A stretch of 64,000 nt of DNA from Muscardinus avellanarius (GCA_963383645.1 OY726578.1:23976388-24040387), one strand, 5' to 3'. Numbered from the stretch's first letter, positions 1-10,670 are shown. Notes: a model not told the origin generated them from the sequence alone. A program made the numbers and translations.

Positions 1-658
1 GCCAGAGTGGCTGCAGGCCCCAAAGGAGCGTCCATGACCAGGAATCGGGCCCTGCCCCGGCCGAATCCTCCCACGCAGGTGGGGCGCCCACCGTGGGGGC
101 GGCAGACGGAAACTCGGCGTGGCCACGGCGGCCCTGGGAGGTCATTTCCTTCCTCTCCTCTATCTGGGTGGAAAATGAGGTTCCAAGAAAGCCGCCCCGA
201 GGCCCTCTCAGGGCCACTGGCAGAGCGGGGCAAGGTCGTGGGCAGCCGGCGACACCCCAACTCTAAGGGGAAGCCGGCACCCAGGTCGCAGTGCGGCTCC
301 AAGAGACAGTGGACCCCGGGCCTCCTCCACCCTAGAGCCCAAGCACAGGACCGTCTAAGCACAGGGGCCCCCTCCAGGGGCAGCTGACTTCCAGATGGGG
401 GTCTGCTGCACAGTCTCTGGGGTAGCCAGGCCCCCCAGCCTCCATCACTAGCTCCTGGGACAGCTCAGAACATGGAAGCCCAGGGGGCCCTGGCTGTGGC
501 CATCGACTGGGCCAGGGACCAGAGCGCTGCTGCGGGTTCACCCTGGGGAGCCAGGCTGGGCCCACGCGGAGGGCGCGTGTCCAGGGAAGTGGCGCCCGGC
601 TTTGCTGTCCTCTGGTTCCTCGGAGACCGGAGGGTCCATCCCCACTAATGCGCACGCG

Positions 659-659
<1 letters not shown>

Positions 660-701
<42 letters not shown>
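660..701 (+). repeat. (CA)n microsatellite
   Basis: About 19 ca repeats preceded by gcgcacgcgtgcgc. Not attached to a SINE end, unlike most CA tracts in this window. Confidence 0.97.
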
Positions 702-703
<2 letters not shown>

Positions 704-821
704 CATTCTGGAGAGAGATCAAGAGAGATCAGGGCAGCCTGCCTTCCTTTCTTTTCTTTCTTTCTCTCTCTCTTTTCCTTCTTCCTGTCCTCTGCCCCTT
801 TTTTCTTTTCTTTCCTTCTAT

Positions 822-1765
822 TCTAGGGATTGAACCCAGGGGCATTCTACCTCTGAGCTACACCCCCTCAACCTTTTATTTTTATTTATTTTTAATTTTT
901 TTTTTTTGTACTGGGGATGGAACCCAAGGGTACTTTACCTTCAAGCCACGCCTTGTTTTACTTTTTATTTGGAAACAGGGTCTCACAAAGTTGCAGCAGT
1001 CAGTCTTGAAGCTGCGTTCCTCCCGCCTCTGCCTCCCAGGTACTGAGATTACAAGCATACACCACCATGCCCGGCTTTCTTTTTGTTTTGAAATAGGGTC
1101 TCCTTAAGTTGCTAAGGCTGGCCTTGAACCTGTGATCCTCCTGTCCAGCCTTCCAAATATTTGGATTGCAGCTGTGTGCCACCATGCCTGCCGTTCCCAA
1201 ATTAAAAGACCCTATAGCTTTCTCCCTCCCCTAGGTCCCTCCCTCCCCATCTGTCTTGTCGATGTTGTGGTACCAGGTTGAACCCTGGGCATTCTACCTC
1301 TGAGCTACACCCTCAGCCATTTCTATTTTTTAATTTTGAAACAGGGTCTCTCTAAGTGGCTAAGGGACCTTGTAAGTAGCCGAAGCTGCCCTCAAATCTG
1401 CGATCCTCCTGCCTCGGCCTCCCAAGTATTGTGGTTATAGATGTGTACCCCCAAGCCTAGGCCCATCTCTACTTTCTTTTCTTTTTCTTTTTTCTTTTTT
1501 TTTATTGGCAGTACTGGGGATTGAACCCAAGGGCATTCTACTTCCAAGCTATACCCCCAACCCTATTTTTTTTTTTTTTTGCAGTACTGAGAATGGAACC
1601 CAGGGGCATTCTACCTTTGAGCTACACCCCTCAGCCCATTTGAAACAGGGTCTCACTAAGTTGCAGAGGGCCTCACTAAGTAGCTGAAGCTGTCTGTGAA
1701 CCTGAGATCCTCCTGTCTCAGCCTCCCAAGAACTGGTATTGCAAGCATGCGTCCCCACGCCCGGC
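822..1765 (-). mobile_element. Cluster of minus-strand B1-dID-type SINEs
   Basis: ID halves at about 822-875 and 1508-1565; dimers at about 906-1076, 1266-1460 and 1580-1765; B1-like monomer at about 1090-1190. Each shows tactgggga-tgaacccagg, a T-rich linker, gaaacagggtctcact and ends at ccaccatgcccggc. Divergence from consensus suggests older copies. Confidence 0.9.
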
Positions 1766-1789
1766 TCCCATCTTTATTTTCTGAGCGTC

Positions 1790-1935
1790 AAGAGACTCAG
1801 CCACGCTGTGTGGCTGTGGCAGTCAGCTGTCCTTCTCTGGGCTGGGTGCCTCATCTGTAATGGGAGGACGAGTCTTCCTTTCCCTCTGAGCTGGGGAAGG
1901 TGTGGAAGGGCCCAGTGAGTTGGTGGGAGTGGCAA
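1790..1935 (-). mobile_element. MIR fragment
   Basis: ctgtgtggctgtggcagtca...ccttctctgggct...gcctcatctgtaatgggagg reads as the reverse of the MIR core (memory of the MIR consensus). Diverged. Confidence 0.6.
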
Positions 1936-2078
1936 GGCTGGCTGCATGGGGCAGGGGGATTCAGCTCTTTCTTGAGCTGCTGGAGGTTTAGGACGCTGGG
2001 CCGCCCCACTCTGCTCTGATCCTGTGATTCCCAGGTCCTCCTGACCTGCTGGCTGGTCCCTCTGCGGGGTCTGGTGGG

Positions 2079-2234
2079 GATGATGCTGATGCTGATGCTG
2101 ATGCTGATGCTGATGATGCTGATGCTGTTTCTGATGATGCTGATGATGCTGATGATGCTGATGCTGTTTCTGATGATGCTGATGCTGTTTCTGATGATGC
2201 TGATGCTGTTTCTGATGATGCTGATGATGCTGAT
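2079..2234 (+). repeat. GATGCT-type tandem repeat
   Basis: Imperfect hexamer/trimer array (gatgctgatgctgatgatgc) punctuated by gctgtttctgatgatgctga units of about 21-30 bases. It lies in the ADORA2A intron. The long frames it opens on both strands (poly His/Gln/Ser) are repeat artefacts. Confidence 0.95.
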
Positions 2235-2692
2235 TCTCCCACCCACAGGCGGGAGTTTTGGGGTGGCCCCTGGGCTTTGGTGCCCATCTCTGGGGATCCT
2301 CTCTGCCCAGCATTTCTGCTGGGGCGGATGTTGTGATCACCATGTTCCTCCTGGGGAGGCCACAGCCAGGGAAGGGCAGAGGTGTGCTTCCAACGCAGGA
2401 GCGCTTCACGGTGCTCCTGCCCTTGGGTCCCCACACTGTCCTATTCCGAGGCCCCCGCCGCTGGGCACACTATGGGGCTTCGAGAGCTGACACCGGGGTG
2501 CTGGCGGAGGCCAGCGTGAGCAGCAGCCCCTGGCTGGCACTGTGGGCGCTGCCGGGCTTGGGCTCCCTTCCGCCTTTGTCCCGTCCCAGCTGGGAATCTA
2601 GTCGACCCTGTGCTGTTCCCAGAGCCCAGCCAGGTCTGGTCTTTGATAGATACATTGCTGTCGGCTTCACCCGAGCTAGCAATGTCTTTTTT

Positions 2693-3064
2693 TTCTTGGC
2701 ACTGGGGACTGAATCCAGGGGGGGGGGTTCTACCTCCGAGATATACCCCCAGCTCTTTTTATCCTGTTTTTATACTTAAAAATTTTTTATTTATTTATTT
2801 ATTTTTGTTGCAGGGTCTCACTGAGTTAAAGAGAGCCTCACTAAGTAACTGAGGCTGTCCACAAACTACAGTCCTTCTATCTCAGCCTCCCAAATGCTGA
2901 GATTACAAGTGTGTGCCACCACTTTTATTTTATTTTATTTTATTATTTTGAAATGGGGTCTTACTAAATTCTGAGGCTGGTCTTGAACCCACAATTTTCT
3001 TATCTCAGTCTTCCAAATGCTAGGCTTAAAGGCATGAGTCACTATGCCCAGCTTTCTTTATTTT
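2693..3064 (-). mobile_element. Minus-strand SINE copies
   Basis: Dimer at about 2693-2922 (ggcactggggactgaatcca ... ccaccact) and B1-like monomer at about 2946-3052 (ccaaatgctaggcttaaagg). A third minus copy begins at about 3058 and is interrupted by the insertion at 3080. Confidence 0.85.
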
Positions 3065-3079
3065 GAAATAGAGTCTCAC

Positions 3080-3360
3080 CGGGCGTGGTGGCGCACGCTT
3101 GTAATCCCCGCGCTTGGGAGGCGGAGACAGGAGGATCACGCAGGTTCGGAGCCATCCTTGCTGGCTTAAGAGACCCTGTTTCAAAAAAAAAAAAAATATA
3201 TATAAGTGTATATATATATATATACATATATATATGCATTATATATATGTATATATATATATTATATATTATATATATATATAAGTGTAGCCCGGACATA
3301 GAAGGGCTTCCAGGAACCCCAGTACCACCAAAAAAAAAAAAAAAAAAAAAAAGAAAGAAA
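3080..3360 (+). mobile_element. SINE insertion with 15-bp target duplication
   Basis: A + strand copy of the cttccaggaacc subfamily inserted into an older minus-strand SINE. Direct repeats gaaatagagtctcac at 3065-3079 and 3361-3375. Its linker contains the (AT)n tract. The older SINE resumes at 3376 and ends at about 3462. Confidence 0.92.
3198..3287 (+). repeat. (AT)n tract within a SINE linker
   Basis: Imperfect tatatata repeat expanded in the A-rich linker of the SINE at 3080-3360. Confidence 0.95.
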
Positions 3361-3511
3361 GAAATAGAGTCTCACTAAAGTGCTGAGGCTGAGTGGCTCC
3401 AACCTGCAATTTCCACGTCTCAGCCTCCTAAGTACTGTGATTACAGGTGTGGACCACTGTGATCTTTTTTTTAACTTTCATTCTTTTTTTTTTTAATTTA
3501 TTTAACCTTAT

Positions 3512-3712
3512 GCCGGGCGAGCTGACACACACCTGTGATCCCAGTACTTGGGAGGCTGAGACGGGAGGATCACAGGTTCCAGGACAGCCTCAGCAAATTA
3601 GGGAGACTCTCATCAACCTAGTTGAGACCTTGTTTCCAAATAAAACTAAAATAGGGCCGGAGGTGTAGCTTGAAAGTAGACTGCTCCTGGATTCCATCCC
3701 CAGTGCCGCAAA

Positions 3713-3747
<35 letters not shown>

Positions 3748-4535
3748 TCAACCTCAGAACAACCTGTGGCCTCCCTGTGGTCTCCCTCCCAGTTGCGGGG
3801 TTCCTGTTGGGTGCAGTCAGGGCCTGGTCTGGGAGGAAGAGGCCAGGCGAGGCAGGGCGCGGAGGCACACGCTTGTAATCCCAGTACTTGGGAATTTGAG
3901 ACAGGAGGATCACAGGTTCAAAGCCAGGCTTAGCAACTTACTGAGGCCCCATTTCAAAATAAAGTAAATAAATAAATGAATAAATAAATAGTCGGGCATG
4001 GTGGTGCACGCATGTGATCCCAGCATTCAGGAGGCTGAGACGGAAGATCGCAGGTTGGAGGACAGCCTCAGCTACTTAGACCCTGTTTCAAAATAAAAAA
4101 ATAAAATAATGCCAGGCGTGGTGGCGCACGCTTGTAATCCCCGCACTTGGGAAGCGGAGACAGGAGGATGGCGCAGGTTCGAAGCCAGCTGCACTGGCTT
4201 AAGAGACCCTGTTTCCAAATAAAAATATGAAATAGGTCTGGGAGTGTAGCCCAAAGGTAGAAGGGTTCCATTCCCAGTACCACCAAAAAAATTAAAAAAA
4301 TAAAACTTAAGCCAGGTGTGGTGATGCACGCTGGTAATCCCAGCATTTGGGAGGCTGAGACAGGAGGCTAGTGGTTCAAGGACAGCCTCAGCTATTACTT
4401 ACCGAGGCCCTTTGCAACTCAGCGAGACCCTGTTTCAAAAATAAAAAGAATAGCCGGGCATGGTGGCGCATGCTTGTAATGCCCGCGCTTGGGAGGCGGA
4501 GACAGGAGGAGCGCGCAGGTTCGAAGTCGCGGGCA
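3512..4535 (+). mobile_element. Head-to-tail array of + strand SINEs
   Basis: Dimer 3512-3745 (followed by (CAAT)n), B1-like monomers at 3857-3990 and 3991-4110, a cttggcttaag-type dimer 4111-4308, a B1-like half at 4311-4452 and a 3'-truncated half at 4453-4535. Unique sequence only at 3746-3856. Confidence 0.88.
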
Positions 4536-4689
4536 CTGTGTTGCTCCCTGCGGCTGCCCCACTCTGAGCACGACCCCAGCTCTGGAGTTCAGAAGAGCCC
4601 CTGCCTCCCCGTGCAGGGCAGCCCGCCCCAGGAGCCCAGTCTTGGGGCCCAGGTTGGGCAGGAAGAGAGCTAGCCTGAACTGTTTTGGG

Positions 4690-4953
4690 GGGGTACAAGA
4701 GACTGAACCTAGGGTTGCTCACCCTCAAGCTGCAGCCCTGGCCCTATTTATTTATTGCAGTATTGGGGATGGAACCCAGGGGCATTCAACCTCTGAGCTA
4801 CACCCCCAGCCCTATTTTTTATTCTTTATTTTGAAACAGGGTCTCACTGGGTTGCAAAGGCCCTCACTAAGTAGCTGAGGCTGTCCGCGAACCGTGATCC
4901 TCCTGTCTCAGCCTCCCAAATTCTGGGATTACAAGCGTGCCCACCACGCCTGG
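4690..4953 (-). mobile_element. Minus-strand ID half and dimeric SINE
   Basis: ID-like fragment 4690-4740 and full dimer 4757-4953 ending accacgcctggt. 4954-5180 is unique intron sequence. Confidence 0.88.
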
Positions 4954-5180
4954 TTTAAGTGCCTGTTCTTTTACAAAGTCTATGCAGCCTTCCCGGGGAG
5001 CTGCTGTCGGCTTCCTGGCCAGTGATCAAGCCACTTCTTGAGTCTAGGACTTTGATTCAGCCAACTGGGATTATTTTCTGGCTCTAGTAATACTAACTAA
5101 TGTCCGGCAGACTGCTGACCTCTTCTGGACCTTAGCACCTCATCCAAGTATATCCGCTGGATTATAAAGATTACCATCCT

Positions 5181-5385
5181 AGCCAGGCGTGGTGGTGCAC
5201 GCTTTTAATCCCAGCATTCAGGAGGCTAGGACCGGAGGATCGCGGTTTGCAGACAGCCTCAGCTCCTTAGCGGGGCCCTTCGTAACTCAGTGAGACCCTG
5301 TTTCAAAAATAAAAAGACTAAAAATTAGGGCTGGGGTGTAGCTCAGAGGTGAAACGCCCCTGAGTTCCATCCACAGTACTGGAAA
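5181..5385 (+). mobile_element. Dimeric SINE
   Basis: Full-length + strand copy from agccaggcgtggtggtgcac to ccacagtactgg. Confidence 0.92.
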
Positions 5386-5486
5386 GAAGAAAAAGAAAGA
5401 AAGAAGAAAGAAAGAAAGAGAAGGAAAGAGAAAGAAAGGAGGGAGGGAGGAAGAAAGAAAGAAAGAGAGAAAAAAGAAAGAACAGC
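5386..5486 (+). repeat. (AAAG)n-type purine tract
   Basis: gaaagaaagaaagagaagg-type repeat growing from the 3' end of the + strand SINE at 5181-5385. Confidence 0.9.
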
Positions 5487-5545
5487 CAGGGTTTTGTTTT
5501 TTGGGTTTTTTTTTTTGGTTTTTTTTTGTTGTTGTTTTTTTTTTT

Positions 5546-5743
5546 GGCGGGTCTGGAAATGGAACCCAGGGGCATTCAACCTCCGAGCTCCACCCCCAGC
5601 CCTATTTTTTATTCTTTATTTTGAAACCGGGTCTCACTGAGTTGCAGAGGGCCTCGCTGAGTAGCTGAGGCTGGCCAAGAACCGCGATCCTCGTGTCTCA
5701 GCCTCCCGAGTGCCGGGATCACAAGCGTGCGCCCCCACGCCTG
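5546..5743 (-). mobile_element. Dimeric SINE just upstream of the ADORA2A exon
   Basis: Full-length minus-strand copy from ggtctggaaatggaaccc to acgcctggcc, 70 bases before the splice acceptor. The variant 3' end (ggtctgg instead of gtactgg) marks the cccagacctgc subfamily. Confidence 0.93.
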
Positions 5744-5813
5744 GCCAGGGTTTTGAGGGTGGCCGGGGCAGCTGGCCTGGCCGACGGCCCCTGACGCCGC
5801 TCTGCTCCCGCAG

Positions 5814-6657
5814 GTACAACGGCCTGGTGACGGGGACCAGGGCCAAGGGCATCATCGCCGTGTGCTGGGTGCTGTCCTTCGTCATCGGCCTGACGCCCAT
5901 GCTGGGCTGGAACCACTGCGGCCAGCCGGCGGCCGGGAACCGCTCGCAGGGCTGCGCGGCGGGCCAGGTGACCTGCCTATTCGAGGACGTGGTGCCCATG
6001 AACTACATGGTGTACTACAACTTCTTCGCCTTTGTGCTGGTGCCCCTGCTGCTCATGCTGGGCATCTACCTGCGCATCTTCCTGGCGGCGCGGCGGCAGC
6101 TGAAGCAGATGGAGGGCCCGCCGCTGCCCGGCGAGCGCGCCCGCTCCACGCTGCAGAAGGAGGTGCACGCGGCCAAGTCGCTGGCCATCATCGTGGGGCT
6201 GTTCGCGCTGTGCTGGCTGCCGCTGCACGTGGTCAACTGCTTCACCTTCTTCTGCCCCCGCTGCGGCCACGCGCCGCCCTGGCTCATGTACGTGGCCATC
6301 GTCCTGTCCCACGGCAACTCGGTGGTCAACCCCTTCATCTACGCCTACCGCATCCGCGAGTTCCGCCACACCTTCCGCAAAATCCTCCGCAGCCACGTCC
6401 TGGGCCGCCGGGAGCCCTTCAAGGCCGGGCCCAGCAGCGCGCGGGCCCTGGCCGCCCAGAGCCCCGACGCCGGCCAGCCCAGCCTGCGCCTCAATGGCCT
6501 CCCGCCCGCCGCGTGGCCCAACGGCTGCGCCTTGGGGCTGGTGCGCGCGGGGGGCGCCGACCCCCAGCACGTGGAGCTCCTCAGCCAGGAGCGCCCCGGA
6601 GCCTGCCCGGGCTCCCCCGGCCCCCAGGAGCCCCGGGCCGGAGAGGGAGTGTCCTGA
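5814..6657 (+). CDS. ADORA2A: Adenosine A2A receptor, last coding exon
   Basis: This exon encodes the C-terminal 280 residues of the Gs-coupled plasma-membrane adenosine A2A receptor. It begins with the third base of Arg111 (human numbering), continues Tyr112-Asn-Gly-Leu-Val, and ends at TGA 6655-6657. It covers the end of intracellular loop 2, TM4, extracellular loop 2, TM5, loop 3, TM6, TM7 and the cytoplasmic tail. Visible class A hallmarks are CWLP in TM6 (Trp246), NPFIY in TM7, the ligand residues Phe168-Glu169 (LFED), Asn253 and His278, the loop 2 cysteines, an Asn-Arg-Ser glycosylation site, and the CPRC pair of loop 3. TM4-TM7 are nearly identical to human as I remember it. The product is about 21 residues shorter: one residue is missing in loop 2 and about 20 in the tail (near [10 protein letters not shown], before VELL, and close to the end). 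The final residues GVS match. Codon use is strongly GC3-rich. The exon 1 product is outside the window. Confidence 0.97.
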
Positions 6658-7170
6658 CGGCCGAGCCTGCCCTCCCCGGCGGAGGCCTCCTTCATCTTTC
6701 TGCTTGGCTGGACCGGGCGCTACTGGGAGAAGCCAGGAGCGGGCGAGGAGACCGTGGCCGCCCCGTCCTGCGGCAGGGGGATGGCGGCAATAGGCCCTCC
6801 TGCCACACAGACGTACACTCGCACGCACACACACCACCGTCCTCAAACTTCCTAGGGCTCAAGGAGCGGCCGGCCCAGAGATGGCACTGGACTAAAGATA
6901 TATATATATCCCCCAAGAAGATATAAATGTGAGAAGATCCTATTTTATAATCCCCTCTCTGGCCGCTGGTTTTGAGAGTCCCGGCCACCCTCTCCTGCTA
7001 CTCGTGGCCCCGGCCATCTCCCGAGGACAGGGCGGGCGTGGGCTCGGTCCGGGGAGGGGGCGGGCGGGCGCCCGTCAAAGGCGTCCTCTGACTGCCTTTC
7101 CTTCTAAAGGGAATGTTCTTTTTTTTTTTTTTTTCCTGAGATAAAATAAAAATGAGCCATATTGTGTTTT
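6658..7170 (+). other. ADORA2A: ADORA2A 3' untranslated region
   Basis: The sequence after the TGA is free of SINEs, unlike its surroundings. It runs through a short AT stretch (about 6898-6910) and a T-run at 7118-7134 to a canonical poly-A signal. The end at about 7170 is an estimate from the signal position and the following T/G-rich sequence. Lack of insertions fits a transcribed, constrained UTR. Confidence 0.8.
7145..7150 (+). promoter_or_regulatory. ADORA2A: Polyadenylation signal AATAAA of ADORA2A
   Basis: AATAAA lies 488 bases after the stop codon and is followed within 30 bases by a T/G-rich stretch (attgtgttttagggttgtcg), the usual downstream element. It is the only AATAAA between the stop codon and the first downstream SINE. 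Confidence 0.8.
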
Positions 7171-7509
7171 AGGGTTGTCGGACCAGAACGGTGTCTGGGC
7201 TGCCCCTCCTGTGCGCGGCCGGCCGGCTCGCACGCGCCTGCGTTGATGATGTGTGACGGTGTGCGTGTGTGCAGACAGGCGATGCTCGGCTGTCCCCGCT
7301 GCCCCAGACACCCGTCCTCCCCGGGGGACCGGCCGCCTGATCTGGAATCTAAATGCCTGTGCAGGAGAGGCGGCTCGGGCCCCGGGAGAGCCCTGGCCCC
7401 TGCAGGCGCCGTGGGGCAGGTTGTGCACCCCCGCCAGGCCCACCAACTCAAGAACTCCGCTCTCACTCCCAAGGGACTTTGTAATTTTTATTTTATTTTA
7501 TTTATATTT

Positions 7510-8210
7510 TGCAGTATGAGGGATGGAACCCAGGGGCATTCTACCTCCAAGCGACACCCCAGCCCTACTTTTTTATTCTTTTTTTAAATTTTATTTTGTA
7601 CTAGAGGTTGAACCCAGGGGCCTTCTACCTCTGAGTTATACCCCCAGCCCTATTTTTTATTTGGAAACTGGGTCTTGCTAAAGCTGGCTTCAAACCCATG
7701 ATCCTCCTGTCTCAGCCTCCTAGGTACTGGGATCACAGGTGTGCGCCACCCCACATTTTTGTCATTTTGAAGCAGGGTCTCACTAAATTGTGGAGGGCCC
7801 TGATAAAATGCTGAGGCTTGCCGAGGATGATGGTGCACGATTGTAATCCCAGCATTCAGGAGGCAGAGACAGGAGGATCGCGGTTTGCGGCCAGCCTCAG
7901 TTACTTAGTGAGGTTTGAGGACAGTCTTGGCTACTTAGTGAGGCCCTCCGCAACTCAATGAGACCCTGTTTCAAAATAAAGAATAAAAAAAAATAGGGCT
8001 GGGGGCTGTAGCTCGGAGGTAGAATGCCCCTGGGTTCCATGTCCAGTACTGCAAATAAATAAATAATCAAAATAAAATAGGAAATCAGAATGGGGGTATA
8101 GCTTGGAGGTAGAATGACTCTGGGTTCTATCCTCAGTGCCAAAAATAAATAAAACAGTGCGAGCGATGTAGCTCGGGGCAGGACTCTTCTGGGATCGACC
8201 CTCAGAATCC
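7510..8210. mobile_element. SINE cluster downstream of ADORA2A
   Basis: Minus ID half 7510-7567, minus dimer 7596-7753, minus B1 part 7765-7817, a + dimer 7818-8060 with a duplicated middle segment (cttagtgaggtttgaggaca), then + ID halves at about 8085-8140 and 8156-8210. Confidence 0.85.
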
Positions 8211-8214
8211 AAAC

Positions 8215-8700
8215 AGAACGCCACAGGACAGAGCGCAGTGCAAAGCCCTGGCACACCCGGCGAGGTGCGCAGGCGGGGGGAGTGGCGGGCATCCGGGCAG
8301 GGGCTTTGGGAAGGCTGCGGAGAATCGCCCAAACCTCTCTGCCTGGTGCCCAGAAGAGCGTTGGCGAGGAGGAGAGATTCTGCAGAACCGGCCCCGGGAC
8401 GGGCCCTGAGGAGGGCCTGCGCCCCAACCAAGCCGCGCACGGGCACCCGCTGGCGCACCCCGAGCCGGGGCAGAGGGCCAGCCGGAGCGCCCCAGGAGGA
8501 GGCTCGGGGAGCAGGCGGCCAGCTCAGGGGCGCAGGCCTCGGTCGGTCCTGGGGGGCTTCTCCAAGAGCCAAGGGGGCCGGCGAGGCCGCGGTGGCCAGC
8601 ACCAGGCCCGGCCGCCCGGGGGGGTTGGCTGGGAAATCGGCGCGGACAGGATTGGAGTGAACTGAGCCCGACTTCCACCTGCCTACGCAGAATTATCCCG
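8215..8700. other. CpG-rich unique block, possible CpG island
   Basis: SINE-free, CpG-dense sequence (for example ggcgagg, gccgcgcacg, ggccgcggtgg, cggcgcgg) about 1 kb past the end of ADORA2A. No splice-bounded coding exon is recognisable. It could be the promoter of a non-coding transcript, or part of the ADORA2A neighbourhood regulation. Confidence 0.45.
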
Positions 8701-8883
8701 CCCTTTCCGAGGCAATTTTCAAGTTAAAATGTTGTCACGGGCTGTCACGGTCCCATCTTTCTTTCCCTGTTCCCGCTCAACCCACCCACATTTCTGCCTT
8801 GGGTTGGAGGGAGGGGTGGGGGAGACGGGCAGGGTTAGATTTAGAGGTTTTGGGGGAATTGTTCAAGGCAGCTGACACTTTTG

Positions 8884-8885
8884 GG

Positions 8886-8925
<40 letters not shown>
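8884..8925 (+). repeat. (TG)n microsatellite
   Basis: About 20 tg repeats ending at tactggggatggaaccc, the 3' end of a minus-strand SINE. Confidence 0.97.
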
Positions 8926-8929
<4 letters not shown>

Positions 8930-9875
8930 GGGGATGGAACCCAGGAGCATTCTACCTCCGAGCTACACCCTCAGCCCTATTTTTTATTCTTTTATTTTGA
9001 AACAGGGTCTCATTGAGTTGCAGAGGGCCTCACTAAGTCACTGAGGCTGTCTTCCAACAGCGATCCTCCGGTCTCGGCCTCCCCAATGCCGGGATTACAA
9101 GTGTGCCCACCACACCCAACTCCTACTTTTTTTTTTTAAATTCTTTATTTTGAAACAGGGTCTCTCTGAATTGCAAAGGGCCTAAGTAGCCGAGGCCGTC
9201 CTTGAACCGCGATCCTCCTGTCTCAGCCTCCCAAGTACTGGGACTGTAAGCGTGCACCACCACGCCTGGCCCTGTTTCACTTCGTATTTTGAAATCGGGT
9301 CTTGCTAAGTTGCAGGGACTGGCCTCGAACCTGGGTTCCTCCTGTCTCAGCCTCCCATGTCGTGGGTGACCGGCGCTGCGGCCGCCCACGGTTCCTCTGT
9401 TCTCGGAGTCTCTGTGACCCTCTCACTGGCTCCTGGCTCAGCCCGGGAAGGAGCAAGCGCTGGGGGGGTAGGGGGGGGGCTAATAGCAGCGGAGGAAGGA
9501 AGGCCAGGCCAGGCTAATGCGATAATTGGATAATCCTCAGAGCTGGGGGCTGCCAGTCTGGGGCCGGCTGTTAGAAGCAGACACAAATAGCACCAGCCGA
9601 ACACCGACCCTGCTGCAGGAAGTAGCCTGCGAGGGGCCTGGGGGAGGGGCGGGGCTGCGGAGGGGGTGGGAAGACGCCCGGAGCCCCCTCTTTTGTAGTA
9701 TGGGGCTGGAGTCCAGGGCCTACACCCCCAGCCCTATTTTTCATTCCTTATTTTGAAGCAGGGTCTCACGGAGTTGCAAAGGGCCTCACTAAGTAGTGTC
9801 TGAGGCTGCCCGAGAACCGTGATCCTCCCGTCTCAGCCTCCCAAGGCCTGGGATGACATGTATGCGCCCCCCCAC
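8926..9875 (-). mobile_element. Minus-strand SINE copies
   Basis: Dimer 8926-9119, B1-like 9139-9270, partial B1 9271-9365 and dimer 9694-9875. The interval 9370-9690 is unique GC-rich DNA with no recognised feature. Confidence 0.85.
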
Positions 9876-10124
9876 ACACACACCTGCCACCAGGGAACAT
9901 TTTAGAGGCCGTGGGCTTCTTCTGGCCCCAAGAGTGTCCTGGTCACCAAGGACCCTGAGGGACCCTACGTCATGGCTGCCCACTGAGGGCTACCTGCAGG
10001 TGGGAGTCTGATATGCCTAGGAAAATATTGCTGGGCTTCTATAAAATTGATACTTTGGGATACATGGCTCGGGACACCTTCTCTTTCAGGCTGATAAGAA
10101 GATCCATTGGGCAGAGAAGGAAAG

Positions 10125-10670
10125 AGGTTTCGGGGGACTGGTCTAGGCGTAGGAAGCCTGGCTTCCTAATCCCAGATCTGCTGGGCCACCGATTCTTGAT
10201 GTCTCTGGAGTTCAGCTAGCCTATCCATAAGATAAAGGCCACAGGCAGTCCTGCGCCAGGTGAACTGGCGCATGCCTGGAATCCTGGTACCTGGGAGGCT
10301 GAGACAGGAGGATTGCAGGTGTGAGGACAGCCTCGGCTAGTAGTGAAACCCTCGTCAACCTACTGAGACCCTGTTTCTAAATAAAAATTAAGTAGGGCTG
10401 GGGGTGTAGCTTGGAGGTAGAGTGCCCCTGGGTTCAATCTCCAGTGCCACAAAAATAAATAATAAATAAATAAAATGAGATTGGGAGAGGAAATTAATTT
10501 GAAACTCAAAACTGCTTCGCAAAGTAGCCGGACACTATGTCCAACCCTTATGTGATTTAGGAAGGTTTCTTTCATTATCTGAGTTCAGTTTCTTCCAAGG
10601 TAAGATGACCAGGTCAGACTGGGTGAGCTTTAAGTTCTCTTCTAATTCTTATGACTCTAATTCTTATAAA
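10125..10670 (-). mobile_element. Probable MIR or related ancient SINE fragments, flanking a younger SINE
   Basis: ggcttcctaatcccagatct...agctagcctatccataag (10125-10240) and cattatctgagttcagtttc... (about 10545-10670) resemble reverse MIR sequence. A + strand dimeric SINE lies between them at 10255-10455. Tentative for the MIR parts. Confidence 0.45.
10255..10455 (+). mobile_element. Dimeric SINE, tagtagtgaaaccc variant
   Basis: + strand copy with the agtagtgaaaccctcgtcaa middle segment, a third linker-proximal variant also seen at 3512 and 13336. Confidence 0.9.

Larger units (their letters stand above)
1..5813 (+). other. ADORA2A: ADORA2A intron (3' part) upstream of the last coding exon
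   Basis: No exon of the receptor upstream of Tyr112 (human numbering) can be found here, so the window starts inside the intron separating the two coding exons. Positions 1-660 and 2235-2690 are single-copy GC-rich intron without a recognisable exon. The rest is SINEs, simple repeats and a MIR relic, listed separately. The intron ends in a pyrimidine-rich tract and AG at 5812-5813. A minus-strand SINE ends only about 70 bases before this acceptor. Confidence 0.85.

Noticed and set aside
1774..2490. 220-codon His/Gln-rich minus-strand frame and Met/Leu-rich + frame
   Set aside because: Frames through the GATGCT repeat; no coding evidence outside it.
5977..6846. 289-codon antisense open frame across the ADORA2A exon
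   Set aside because: Same GC-bias shadow; no recognisable domain and no start context of note.
5862..6926. 354-codon + strand open frame overlapping the ADORA2A exon
   Set aside because: Out of frame with the receptor, Ala/Pro/Arg-rich; it is open only because the exon is extremely GC-rich at third positions.
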